Counted from the first letter of the stretch, positions 12,070-23,092 are shown. The stretch: 64,000 nucleotides of DNA from Enoplolaimus lenunculus (GCA_030248215.1 JASANG010003018.1:62001-126000); one strand, 5' to 3'. Notes: generated by a model not told the origin, from the sequence alone. Translations and numbers: made by a program.

Positions 12070-12793
12070 GCGAAGGTAAGGCTTAGGGTTGCGCTATACA
12101 TTTGTTGACGAGCGGCGCCGTCCGTCTCCCGCAGGTAAGGCTTAGGGTTGCGCTATACTTTTGTTGACGCGCTGCGCCATCCGTCACCCGCAGGTAAGGC
12201 TTAGGGTTACGCTATACTTTTGTTGACGCGCGGCGCCGTCCGTCACCCGCAGGTAAGGCTTAGGGTTACGCTATGCTTTTGCTGACGCGCGGCGCCGTAA
12301 GTCACCCGCAGGTAAGGCTTAGGCTTGCGCTATACTTTTGTTGACGCGCGGCGCCGTCCGTCACCCGCATGGTACCGTTCGGCGCCGTCCGTCTCCTGTG
12401 TGCCGCCATCCGTCCCAGTGCGGAGCCGTCCGTCACCCGCAGGTAAGGCTTAGGCTTGCGCTATACTTTTGTTGACGCGCGGCGCCGTCCGTCACCCGCA
12501 TGGTACCGTTCGGCGCCGTCCGTCTCCTGTGTGCCGCCATCCGTCCCAGTGCGGAGCCGTCCGTCACCCGCAGGTAAGGCTTAGGCTTGCGCTATACTTT
12601 TGTTGACGCGCGGCGCCGTCCGTCACCCGCATGGTACCGTTCGGCGCCGTCCGTCTCCTGTGTGCCGCCATCCGTCCCAGTGCGGAGCCGTCCGTCACCG
12701 TGCGGTATCGTACTCAAATAACTTACGTACGATAACGTGTGGTGACGGATGGTGACGGACGACGCGTGACGGGCGAAACACGGCGCCGGACGT
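12070..12793 (+). repeat. Higher-order GC-rich minisatellite, 59-bp and 131-bp periods
   Basis: GGTAAGGCTTAGG recurs at 12075, 12134, 12193, 12252, 12311 (59 bp apart) and then 12442 and 12573 (131 bp apart). The unit also has GCGCTATACTTTTGTTGACG and CGGCGCCGTCCGTCACCCGC. The longer unit is the 59-bp one plus a 72-bp insert of CCGTCCGT-type words. Located 195 bp beyond the ion channel stop codon. A single decayed unit (GCGCTATACTTTTGTTGACG) recurs at 17822. Confidence 0.93.
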
Positions 12794-12987
12794 CAAGTAT
12801 CATACGATTTGGATCGGTGTTACACTTAAATAAATGATTTAGGCAATGTTCTAGGCTATACCAAGGTAATATTTTTAGAAACCTAATTCTAAGGCTGAAT
12901 CTAAGCCAACCCTGCCGATAGGAAGAGTACATAAGTTCTATGCTTGTGTGTATGTAACATCGTACTGCAGTGTGTTTGTTAAGCGCT

Positions 12988-15900
12988 CTATGGAGTTGCT
13001 AAAATAATCATGCCCAGAAGCAAAATTGTGCTGAATACAACGAACGAAATGTTATTCAACATTTGTAAAACTAAGTTCCACTGTTGCCGTATATTCGCTT
13101 TCTGGGGATGTTCAGATTGGTGCAATTCCGTTAAATCTTCACAAACGTCTTCTTGAGACGCTGCTAAGCAAGCAAACCAATTTTGCGTATGATCCGCAGT
13201 TTTGACAAGACTGGAAATAACGTAAAAAATCAGGAAAATTATCAATCTACAATATGCAATAATAAAATACGCTAACAATTAAGCTTACGCTTAGCGTTGG
13301 AAAAATAGCAGTAATTCGGGAGAAATTGCCTTCTATCAAAAAATCAGGAAAATTATCAATCTAACAATATGCAATAATAAAATAAGCTAACAATTAAGCT
13401 TAGGCTTTGGCTTTGGAAAAATACCAGTAATTCGGGAGGAATTGCCTTCTATCAAAAAATCAGGAAAATTATCAATCTAGCAATATGCAATAATAAAATA
13501 CGCTAACAATTAAGCTTAGGCTTAGGCTTTGGAAAAATAGCAGTAATTCGGGAGGAATTGCCTTCTATCAAATTAACACCAGCGACTTGGAGTAAAACAA
13601 AGGTTGATTTTAATATTGTGGGCTGTAAGCGAAGAACACGAAATTATGTGGTCTATTTTAAAGATTAGCGCATTATCAACTTATGGGCCCGTGTTACTTT
13701 AAGGAGCTTCCAGGTTTCTAGTAGGTTTATACAACAGTTGGTTTAGATTCTACATTGCATTTTTTGCTTAGGCGTAGGATGAGGCTTAAGAACTCATTTT
13801 TACAACGCTTAGGCTTAGGCTTAGGCTTTAGGAATACGATTAATCTACTGTTACGCCCCTCAAAGTAACATTGGCCAACTTATGCATGACACTGATCGGG
13901 CCATTTCTTTCAAATTGATTTGTTATAGCTTGACGTGTACATCAGAATTTCAGTACGGAAGGGTATAAACCTCGAAAGAAATGTCTTAACCAGGCGTATC
14001 CAGAAGGTGAAAATTATAGATAGAAATTGTTTTTAAGCTCTCAGCCTTAAATTTCGCGAAAGGATATATCTCATGTATTACTATCTTGTGCACGCCCCTA
14101 GTTATAGCATATTTAAGCTGAATCTAGGGCCCGTATTTTCAAATGTGTGCACCACCTATCACCAGTTGGTGATAGTCCTCGTAGCTTTCAAACCAGCAAA
14201 CAACGAGGTACAAAATTCAGCACATTTTTCGCATTTGATGTGTTCTACTGCTGCTCCAATGTTGAGATCGACAATTGCATCTATCGCTAACTGGTTGAAG
14301 ATTGAGTTCGCAGCCAAAGGTTATGCACAAGAGGTTCAGCCTCCCATTCTTCCCTGAATGAATTTTGGCCTCTAGAAAATTTTCAACCTTGCTTGCAAGT
14401 CTTCGAAAACACTTGTATGACCCTCCTGAAAAGCGTTTAGCCCTCCTATCAAGGTGACCTGGCTTGGCTAAGGCCTGTGATGTTTGCTATATACTTTTGA
14501 GGTAATGAACCTAGTTTGCTATAGCTATTGAGCTGATTGAGCGACTAACTGATATTCAATCCCAGTGTATTTCTTGAATTTAACAGCCAAAACTAATCTT
14601 ACAATTCTGGTGGAGTTGTAGAACATTTGTTGCGTTGGAACGTCCATAGCGTTAAAGAGCACAGTATACTAAGCATTGTGGTTATCATTATCAGCTCGTA
14701 AAACCGTACTGTAATAAAAATAATGTATATATCAAAATTTGAATGAATCTTCATATTGAAGTTGTACATTATGAAATGTTGCACTGCACAAAATGGTGAG
14801 TCAAATTGACTCTCTCCGAAATAGGCTCTACGGGACTACACAAATTGAGTCAAAATTCGACTCCGGCAGAGTCAAATTCGATTCACTGAGTCGCATGTTT
14901 GACTCTGGCGGAGTCGAATTTGACTCAGTTTGTGTAGTCCCGTAGAGCGTATTTCGGAGAGAGTCAATTTGACTCACCATTTTTTGCTGTATATGTTATG
15001 CCTAAGACCAATGTTAATAACAGTTTACTGCTCACTAAGCCTATGCCGAAATCTAAGCTAAACCTAAATCTTATGTATAATCCCAAACATAAGGCTAATC
15101 CTGAACCTTTAGGTTAACCTTAAATCTTTAGCCTCCCCAGTAAGTCAATCGCTCGATGTCTTTGTTTCCGAGGGGGCAGGCCCCTATAAATAACACAGGT
15201 CCTATAAATTCTAGCCTCAAAACGCTTAAGTTTATGGTTGTTCTCTTGTGTACTTCCCTCAAACAAGAATAGGCTTAAACTTAAGTATTTAGGTTTAGAA
15301 AAAACTTATTTATGTTTAAACGTACACTTAAAATGACGCTGTACACGTCGAGAGGCACCTATAGAAATAAATTTTTGTTTTAGCAAGTCACATGTGTCAT
15401 CATACAGGGCCAAGAGGCATCAACATAGCGAAAAAGAATAGCGCACCCGGTCCATGTAAAGATCAGGGGCAAAAAAATTTTCTGTGGGTCAGCAATAGAG
15501 TAAGCTTAAGCTTTAGGCTAATTTTTTACTTATTATTAGGCTTAGGTGTAGGCTTAGGTATAAGCTTACTCTTACGCTTAAGCTTAGGCTTTAGGAGTAT
15601 GCCAATACTACTTCTACGGCCCTATTGTATACATTAATCGCAACCGCTTAGACTTTGTCTAAACATTTGTCCAAGCTTAACCCCTTCTCACATTGAGTTG
15701 CCTGTAGGCAACTCAGCGCAGTGTATATACTTTTAAATAGTATATATCGCACCGTGTTTAACAATTGCAACACGTATACATAGTACTCAATCACCATAAG
15801 ACGTGAGAACCGCCTCGGGCTCGAGCGTCAAGCTCATATAGCTGAGAGGTGATGGTATACGCCTCCCACTCAAGTCACTGGAGTTCGAATCCTAGCATAA

Positions 15901-18900
15901 AAGTAGGTCTCAGGGGAAATAGAAAATATTCATGTGAGAAAGGGTTAAAACCTTAACTTTAAATGCGAAGGTTGTGAAAGTGTCACGTTCCAAAATTAGT
16001 CCAATTCTAATAATTGTTCATTTGCATTTAAAAAATGTAAGTAATGAAATTTCAAGGATTATATTCTAGGCGAAAGCTTTTGTACCTAAACGCATAATTG
16101 ACTAAGTTGACAAATGACGCTTAAAAACTGTATCGAATCAAAATTCATCGGTAACATTCTAATTACAGTTCAAAGTAAACGTACGTCCACCAATCATATG
16201 TATTACTTCTGTGGACTTACACATTTTTGGCAATTGGTCACCGAAATGTTTTTCAGACGTTTTCAAAACAAAATCTTGCATACAGTGATACTGCAGTATG
16301 AGTGCAATTATTTTGACTGCAATTTGATATCTGTATCCGCCAAAAAGTGGCGCAGTCATTGTCAACAACGCCGTCATTAGCATCGGAAGAATTAATTCGA
16401 TTCGTGCTGATGGAGCATGGCGTTGAAGCTGCAAAGCGGACCAATGTCACATGAATGAGTTGTGTTTTCAACGGACTCAACTCCTTCTCACGTAGAGTAT
16501 AGCATAAGCAACTTTAGCAAAATATATATTCCAGGATTAAATACACATTGTGCAATGTTTGGCGTATGCGTAGTACAAAATCACCACAAGACACAAGATC
16601 GTTAACCCCTTCTCACATTGAGTTGCCTATAGGCAACTCAGCGCAGTGTATATACGTTAAATAGTATATATCGCACCGTGTTTAACAATTGCAACACGTA
16701 TACATAATACTAAATCACCACAAGACGTGAGAGCCCCCTCGGCCTCGAGCGTCATGCTCCTATAGCTGAGTGGTGATGGTATACGCCTCCCACTCCAATC
16801 ACTGGAGTTCGAATCCTAGCATAAAAGTAGGTCTCAGGGAAAATAGAAAATATTCATTGGAGAAAGGGTTAAAAATTATAGCGCTGAACTCATTTATCTG
16901 AGCGGCGATGTAAACGCCTCTCACCCGATTGTCGAAGATTTGAAACCTGGCTTGAAATATTAGATTTTTATGCCAAATCGAAAACAGTCATATGAGAAAA
17001 GGTTCAATTACACTTGTAATGAACATAAACTAAATCTTAGCAAAATTTGCGCTCGTCTTGTAGGGTTACTGCTTTTCCAAGCCACCGTTTTGTGAAAGTA
17101 TTATGTTAACTGGTAGACAACAAACTCAAAAAACTGCATTCTTTCGACCTCATTAACTTTTCGTATTTTTCTTTTAATCGTAATTGAATTGTTATAATCG
17201 TTGTCCGTACTTTAGCGCAAAGTACCAATCCGCCTTGTATATGATTTTCAGCTACAACGTTAACAATTTGCCAGTAATGACTACTTACAGTAGTCGAAGA
17301 AGATTTGCTTTCATATTGAATCTAAAAATTGAAATAAATCATTATTTCATTCAGTGAATACTTTAAATGTCCACAGAAGAAATGAAAGAGCAAAATACAA
17401 TCGATTCACACTGTGGTGAGTTTAGTTTTTAAGAAAAAGTTAATCATTGAGACAAGAAATCCATCTGGTGAACCCAACGTTCGATGCAGCTATAAACATA
17501 AACTCATTACAATTTAAGCAGAAGGAAATCAACCTTGGCGAAAACAACGCCCACAAACAGGAAGTAAAACAGTAAAAATTAACATTTGTACAAAACTTAC
17601 AGTTTATATGAACTAAAAAACATCCGGTCGAAATTAACATCGTATGGTTTAAAACGACTCTCAGTTCAAACCCATGTGACGAAACTTGTAAGATTCTAAA
17701 TGCAGACCACCACACAAATAAATTTGGTTGAATGGTGCGAAATTGACAATTTGTTATATAGGGGACCTTAATGAATTTTTCGACAAAAATTGTTTTAATG
17801 GAAGGCACACCCTAAAGCCTTGCGCTATACTTTTGTTGACGTCCGTCAGCGTAAATGTTTTCAAAAAACGTTTTGACATAAAGTCTGAAAATAAACGTTT
17901 TCCAGTTATTTTTAGAAAAATTGTCTCAACTGTCAGCATAACTTTTCAGATTTGCCACAGAAAACACTTTTCTGAATAAATTCAGAAATACTTTTTTGTG
18001 TGTACGAACGGTGACGAACGGCGCCGTAATTTATGTAAAAATAAAAATATAACCCGAAATCGTACGTAATTATCGGAAACTGGAATAAATTGTATATTTT
18101 TGCCGTCTTCTTCTGATGGTTGAACGTGTAACGAAAAGCAAGGATTCTGTTCGTCATATGGATACGATGTATAATCGAAATTAAAAGACTGTATATTGTC
18201 GCTAAATCGAATTCGTAATGTTACGTTTCCATTTGATGTGATTGTTGGAGTTAGCGACGTTTGGCTTGTATCTTTCGTTATTGTTGGTCTGGTATTCGGA
18301 GACAGTTCCAGCCTAACAGGAATAAAAAAAGACTTGCAATATCGCAATGTTGATTTTATTCGAGAAAAAAATGTTTTTGATGAAAATCACAAACTTAGAG
18401 CACTGACCACGTCAAAGTTTCATTTTCACTGTACTAATTGCACTTGTAATCAGTCGGATATCGCTTTTGTATCAGCAAATTGTGACTAAATACATTTTTC
18501 TACGGAAAAATCCGAGGCCGTTCCTCACCACCTCCTACCCCCACCCACCACCCACCCCAGGGAAAGAACCCAACAAGGTACATTTTGAACCAGAACAATC
18601 TAACTACGTGCACTTTCTCCCTACAAAACTCAGTCTAAACAGTTTTTATCCATTTTAAATTTATTTGCGTGCATATTTCCCTTGGAATAACGAAGAGTGA
18701 ATGATGACAAGAGTATGAAAATGTACCCAGCACACGTTACGGTTTTGGCGACATCCGTTATTTAGGGTGAGGGGGTACACATGCACTAATGTTTTTATAT
18801 TCGTTACGCCTATGTTTACTGTGTGATTCAAGTGGAGAATAACCACTCACCCTAATAAATCAAGGGGGTCGGGTAAAAGTACAACGTGCGCTGGAACATT

Positions 18901-21900
18901 TTGTACCGCGCAGTACTTCACTAATTGCACACTTTTGTCTAAGAGTGATAATTCGCTCTTGCTAAAACCACTCTAAGTGAAACTTCATTCTAATTTAATT
19001 AATCTTGGTGCATTTTTCAACTCAGATCATCTATCAAGGGGCATTGTGATTACTAAGTATATATGATAATGAAACTAGGTGCATTTTTATGCTGGAAGAC
19101 ATCATTTGTACACTGCAAAAAAGGTGAGTCAAATTGACTGTCTCCGAAGTAAGCTTTTCCTGACTACACAAACTGAGTCAAAGGCTTTTCCTGACTACAC
19201 AAACTGAGTCAAAATTCGACTCCGTCAGAGTCAAATTGAGTCGAATTTGAATCAGTGGGAGTCAAATGTTGACTCAATTTGTGTAGTCACGAATAGCGTA
19301 TTTCGGAGACAGTCAATTTGACTCACCATTTTTTGCAGTGTAAACGCATTTTCAGATTTTCTAACTAAGCTTCTATTGCTGCGTGTTGATGGTAAATGCC
19401 TCGCATAGTTTCAATTCTGTTTACGTCAGATAAGGCAAAAACTCACCATGAACTATGAGAAAGTTTTGGATACCAGATATTTCGTTGCGGATAAGAAGCA
19501 TGGAGTCGAATCGAAGACAGACCGAATACTTCTGCGTCCCATGAAAGCCTGGGGTCCATCCAAGACTGTTAACCAAAAAAAGCAAATTTTAACGTTAAAT
19601 AACGAAATTCTGAGAAGAAATAATTGATACGGCATTGTGCGAAATTAATGTGATACTGGCTCAGTTGCAGAAATATGACTTCAGTAGAATTCCAACTTCA
19701 GTCGAGGGTTAATTTGTATTGTTGGATTGATTTTGTCAGAAATTTTGAGCAATCGTTTTGCTGATGTATATGTATGTCAGAAATCGAACTCGAAGCTTTA
19801 AAGCCAGAAATCGAACTCGAAGCTTTAAAGCCAGAAATCGAACTCGAAGCTTTAAAGCCAGAAATCAAACTCGAAGCTTTAAAGCCAGAAATCGAACTCG
19901 AAGCTTTAAAGCCAGAAATCGAACTCGAAGCTTTAAAGTCAAAAACCGAACTCGAAGCTTTAAAGCCAGAAATCGAACTCGAAGCTTTAAAGCCAGAAAT
20001 CGAACTCGAAGCTTTAAAGTCAAAAACCGAACTCGAAGCTTTAAAGCCAGAAATCGAACTCGAAGCTTTAAAGCCAGAAATCGAACTCGAAGCTTTAAAG
20101 CCAGAAATCGAACTCGAAGTTTTAAAGCCAGAAATCGAACTCGAAGCTTTAAAGCCAGAAATCGAACTCGAAGCTTTAAAGTCAAAAACCGAACTCGAAG
20201 CTTTAAAGCCAGAAATCGAACTCGAAGCTTTAAAGCCAGAAATCGAACTCGAAGCTTTAAAGCCAGAAATCGAACTCGAAGCTTTAAAGCCAGAAATCGA
20301 ACTCGAAGCTTTAAAGCCAGAAATCGAACTCGAAGCTTTAAAGCCAGAAATCGAACTCGAAGCTTTAAAGCCAGAAATCGAACTCGAAGCTTTAAAGTCA
20401 AAAACCGAACTCGAAGCTTTAAAGCCAGAAATCGAACTCGAAGCTTTAAAGCCAGAAATCGAACTCGAAGCTTTAAAGCCAGAAATCGAACTCGAAGCTT
20501 TAAAGCCAGAAATCGAACTCGAAGATTTAAAGCCAGAAATCGAACTCGAAGCTTTAAAGCCAGAAATCGAAATCGAAGCTTTAAAGTCAAAAATCGACCT
20601 CCGAACTCGAAGCTTTAAAGCCAGAAATCGAACTCGAAGCTTTAAAGCCAGAAATCGAACTCGAAGCTTTAAAGCCAGAAATCGAACTCGAAGCTTTAAA
20701 GCCAGAAATCGAACTCGAAGCTTTAAAGCCAGAAATCGAACTCGAAGCTTTAAAGCCAGAAATCGAACTCGAAGCTTTAAAGCCAGAAATCGAATTCGAA
20801 GCTTTAAAGCCAGAAATCGAACTCGAAGCTTTAAAGCCAGAAATCGAACTCGAAGCTTTAAAGCCAGATATCGAATTTGAAGCTTTAAAGCCAGGAATCG
20901 AACTCGAAGCTTTAAAGCCAGAAATCGAATTCGAAGCTTTAAAGCCAGAAATCGAACTCGAAGCTTTAAAGCCAGAAATCGAATTCGAAGCTTTAAAGCC
21001 AGAAATCGAATTCGAAGCTTTAAAGCCAGAAATCGAACTCGAAGCCTTAAAGCCAGAAATCGAACTCGAAGCTTTAAAGCCAGAAATCGAATTCGAAGCT
21101 TTAAAGCCAGAAAACGAACTCGAAGCTTTAAAGCCAGAAATCGAACTCGAAGCTTTAAATTATATACAGCTAAAACTGGGACAAAACGGAACTATGTTTA
21201 TTTTTAGATTGGCAAAGCTTGAACATGTCTGTCGGTTTTGTATTAAAATATATCAAATACAAAGCTAAAATATGCGACCGGATCTTCGTTACCTTTACTG
21301 TTTGGTACAACATACCATGATCAGAAGTCCATTGCATTGCGCGGATCGATATTTTTCGTCCTTAAAATTAAAAATTAATCCAACGAGATCACAGCAAATT
21401 GCCAGTCTATAGGTAAGAACCGGGACTTCAGACCTTAATTATACAGCTGGAAAAGCGGGCTTCCTGAGCAGGGATCGAACTCTCAGCCTAGGGATCCAAA
21501 GCGAATATTCTACCACTGTGCCACGCAACCAACCTGTCCAACTGCATTTTTCGTCGATTATATGTGTCGACCGTATGCTCCCGGTAAACATACTACACAA
21601 TGCGCATTGCATATATTGCATATGCACCAGGACAAGCATGTCTCACATGCTTACACAAATAAAAAGCCTTGACTAAATAAAACAATATTCTTAAATTATG
21701 TGTGTTAAACATTAGCTCAGCTGCCACCTGCCAAACGAAGGTGATCAAAGACTCCGTTTTGAAATGGCCTCATTAACGAATCAGCTTGTTGCGAAGCAAC
21801 CGAAACGTAAAATAGAAGCGCCTGCAAGTTTAAAAATCATTTCCGCCCAAAAGTTCTCATCACGGCAGGGCGAGTGTTGGGAAATACATTTCTCATTTAT

Positions 21901-23092
21901 CCCTGGAACCTCCACTGCTATAAATATTCATACGAATACTGTTTATTACTAAATTTATGTTCACAATCTGAATCGAGTGCACATAAACTTTCATATATTT
22001 GGACGGCCTCGACAAAGACAGAACATCTTGTATTCCAGCGCTAGACAGTTGTTCAGTTTTAGTGAACTTTCTTAAATACGTTTCAGTGACGTTGTAGAAT
22101 ATACATTTTTCCATTATCGTTCGCTTTGACAAATCGTTTTGGTCTTCATCTGAAAAAAGTGCTAAATCAGAAAGTATCCGTGCGTACGGTAGTGATCCGA
22201 ATCAGTGGGGGTACGGATAATTACTTGGCATCTCCACATCGGTTACGGACTGTTATTTTTAACTCACACTCCGCCAGCCTTCGTTTCTGTCCGTTGAATT
22301 TAATGTTCATTTGTCTTGTATCAAAAGCTTGAGTGATGATGCAAGGTTTCACTTAGGAATGTACTGGAATTCTGAAGTATGCTTTTAGTTTAGAACTCAA
22401 CTTTATTTGGTCCTGGAGTCATTTATCCACTGCAATTAGGGACATTTGACATTTATGAACTAAAATTAGGGTTTAGGGACTCTGTTCATTTACGGATTCT
22501 AATTAGGGATACGGACTCGTATTAATTGCGACTCAAAATGGGGACATCCCTCTTATTTAAATCACTACAGTAAGCTCACGACTAATTGAATGACTCATAA
22601 TGTTTAAAAAATCAATCTTGAAAGCATTTATACCGGCTTTCTTACCCACTTTGCTTTACATTCAAGATTAAGACTTAAGCCCAAAGCTCAGGCTCTGAGG
22701 CTTCAGTTTAGGTAAAGGTTTAATAGGCAAACGCTTAGGTTTAGGTTTGCGAATCAAACATGAATCTTTTCTTTGGACAGCGGTGCAGGACTGAAATTCT
22801 ATTTGTGCTAAAAACATTGGAGATTAAGTTAGCTCAGTAGCTTTAAGCAATTTAAGTGTTTAGCTTTGAAGTTTGGCTTTCTGTTGTCCGGCATAACATG
22901 AGATGCGTTATAAACAAACATGAAACGGTCTGTTTATTATGAAGTGCAAACGTTTCAAACACACTAACTTGAAATGGGTACATCAGCAAATTTACATGCA
23001 TTTCCAGTTGCCGGCAAACGGGGTGGATACATTGAGTTAACGATTACCAATGAAAATATAGACCACGAGGTAATTATTGCAAGCCTTGTCAT
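12988..23092 (-). CDS. Cys-loop-type ligand-gated ion channel subunit, divergent (8 exons, 414 aa)
   Basis: Pentameric ligand-gated channel subunit of the plasma membrane. Exons, in gene order: 22996-23092, 21950-22149, 19447-19565, 18054-18312, 17289-17321, 16221-16428, 14603-14708, 12988-13210. Every junction is GT/AG and in phase. Residues 1-23 form a signal peptide. The extracellular domain carries the family's RP/KVYVHSIQ strand, then SWMDPRLSWD and NIWYP (residues 100-131), then SNGNV and YPYDEQNPC (about 168-197). M1 is about 246-266 (ELILPMLMTALL), M2 about 268-290, a QLPKML turn precedes M3 (about 308-332), and M4 lies near the C-terminus (about 391-412). Oddities: the first cysteine of the Cys-loop is replaced by F/N, one extra residue sits before the second cysteine, no vicinal Cys pair is seen, M2 lacks the usual charged rings, and the M3-M4 loop is short. 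Ligand and ion selectivity cannot be told. The 33-bp exon 5 is the least certain piece. Confidence 0.85.
13223..13570. repeat. Triplicated 112-117 bp intron segment
   Basis: AATCAGGAAAATTATCAATC starts each of three tandem units (about 13227, 13342, 13459), each ending in GGAATTGCCTTCTATCA and containing TTAGGC-like words. The array begins 12 bp from the acceptor of the last ion channel exon. Confidence 0.88.
13685..13875. mobile_element. TTAGGC-cored MITE, second family
   Basis: GGGCCCGTGTTACTTTAAGG / CCCCTCAAAGTAACATTGGC ends; core CTTAGGCTTAGGCTTAGGC at 13810-13828. In the last intron of the ion channel gene. Confidence 0.78.
14782..14990. mobile_element. Mariner-like MITE (CACTGC family), copy 2
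   Basis: Same ends and GACTC-rich palindromic interior; ends slightly decayed (GCTGTA instead of GCAGTG). Begins about 75 bp from ion channel exon 7 (14603-14708), in the intron before it. Confidence 0.8.
15405..15640. mobile_element. TTAGGC-cored MITE (first family), diverged copy
   Basis: CCATGTAAAGATCAGGGGC at the left, AATAGAGTAAGCTTAAGCTT inward, TTAGGC-type core 15535-15600, and CGGCCCTATTGTATACATT at the right. Confidence 0.65.
15677..15948 (+). mobile_element. TTAA-bounded MITE with tRNA-like core, copy 3
   Basis: Same termini, length and tRNA-like segment (A-box TAGCTGAGAGGTGATGG, B-box GAGTTCGAATCC). Its palindrome has one changed central base (CCTGTAGG). Lies in an intron of the ion channel gene. 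Confidence 0.85.
16480..17010 (+). mobile_element. Diverged older relative of the TTAA/tRNA-like MITE, interrupted by copy 4
   Basis: Flanks of copy 4 show the same order of landmarks in decayed form: CTCCTTCTCACGTAGAG, ACAAAATCACCACAAGAC on the left; TTTATCTGAGCGGCGATG (A-box-like) and ATATGAGAAAAGGTTCAATT on the right. Confidence 0.6.
16602..16872 (+). mobile_element. TTAA-bounded MITE with tRNA-like core, copy 4 (nested)
   Basis: 271 bp, near-identical to copies 2 and 3. It sits inside an older, diverged relative (about 16480-17010), and lies in an intron of the ion channel gene less than 200 bp from exon 6. Confidence 0.85.
17853..18003 (-). mobile_element. Dispersed AT-rich repeat, inverted relative to 9254-9410
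   Basis: Ends 50 bp from the donor side of ion channel exon 4; contains AAAACACTTTTCTGAATAAA. Confidence 0.6.
19111..19340. mobile_element. Mariner-like MITE (CACTGC family), copy 3
   Basis: TA-flanked, full ends; a 30-bp internal stretch (GGCTTTTCCTGACTACACAA) is duplicated in tandem. Lies in the intron just downstream (in gene order) of ion channel exon 3. Confidence 0.82.
19774..21165 (+). repeat. 27-bp minisatellite, about 51 units
   Basis: Unit GAACTCGAAGCTTTAAAGCC + AGAAATC, in head-to-tail array, with periodic variant units carrying AAGTCAAAAACC. Two plus frames and one minus frame stay open for 240-370 codons because 27 is divisible by 3, giving EIELEALKP or NRTRSFKAR repeats. It lies in an intron of the ion channel gene (between exons at 21950 and 19565) and shows no splice or start context, so it is annotated as DNA repeat. 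Confidence 0.93.
21455..21530 (-). other. tRNA-like sequence (tRNA pseudogene or SINE head)
   Basis: On the minus strand GTGGCACAGTGGTAGAATAT resembles a D-arm/A-box and GAGAGTTCGATCCCTGC a T-arm/B-box, spaced as in a tRNA. The acceptor stem does not pair and no clear anticodon stem forms, so a functional tRNA is unlikely. Confidence 0.4.
22189..22568 (+). mobile_element. GTAGTGACCCGA-family MITE, copy 2
   Basis: Starts GTAGTGATCCGAATCAG, ends AAATCACTAC; shares GTTACGGACTGTTATTTTTA and GACTCAAAATGGGGACATC. In ion channel intron 1, only 40 bp from exon 2. Confidence 0.75.

Noticed and set aside
12070-12700. CRISPR array
   Set aside because: Eukaryotic context; repeats are contiguous with no unique spacers.
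17367-17415. Plus-strand first exon (MSTEEMKEQNTIDSHCG) with a GTGAGT donor
   Set aside because: No in-phase partner exon was found on the plus strand before other genes; lies in an ion channel intron.
17590-17720. Extra minus-strand ion channel exon (ILQVSSHGFELRVV...)
   Set aside because: Has an acceptor and GTAAGT donor, but its phase does not fit between exons 4 and 5, which join directly in phase.
18312-18489. Plus-strand exon ending HCTNCTCNQSDIAF
   Set aside because: Single open stretch adjoining a confirmed minus-strand exon; no downstream or upstream partner seen.
19774-20880. 368-codon and 286-codon open frames as a coiled-coil protein gene
   Set aside because: The frames are a by-product of a 27-bp tandem repeat without stops; the repeat continues past the frame on both sides, it is intronic, and no splice or start context was seen.
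21455-21530. Functional tRNA gene
   Set aside because: A- and B-box-like parts are present, but acceptor and anticodon stems do not form.
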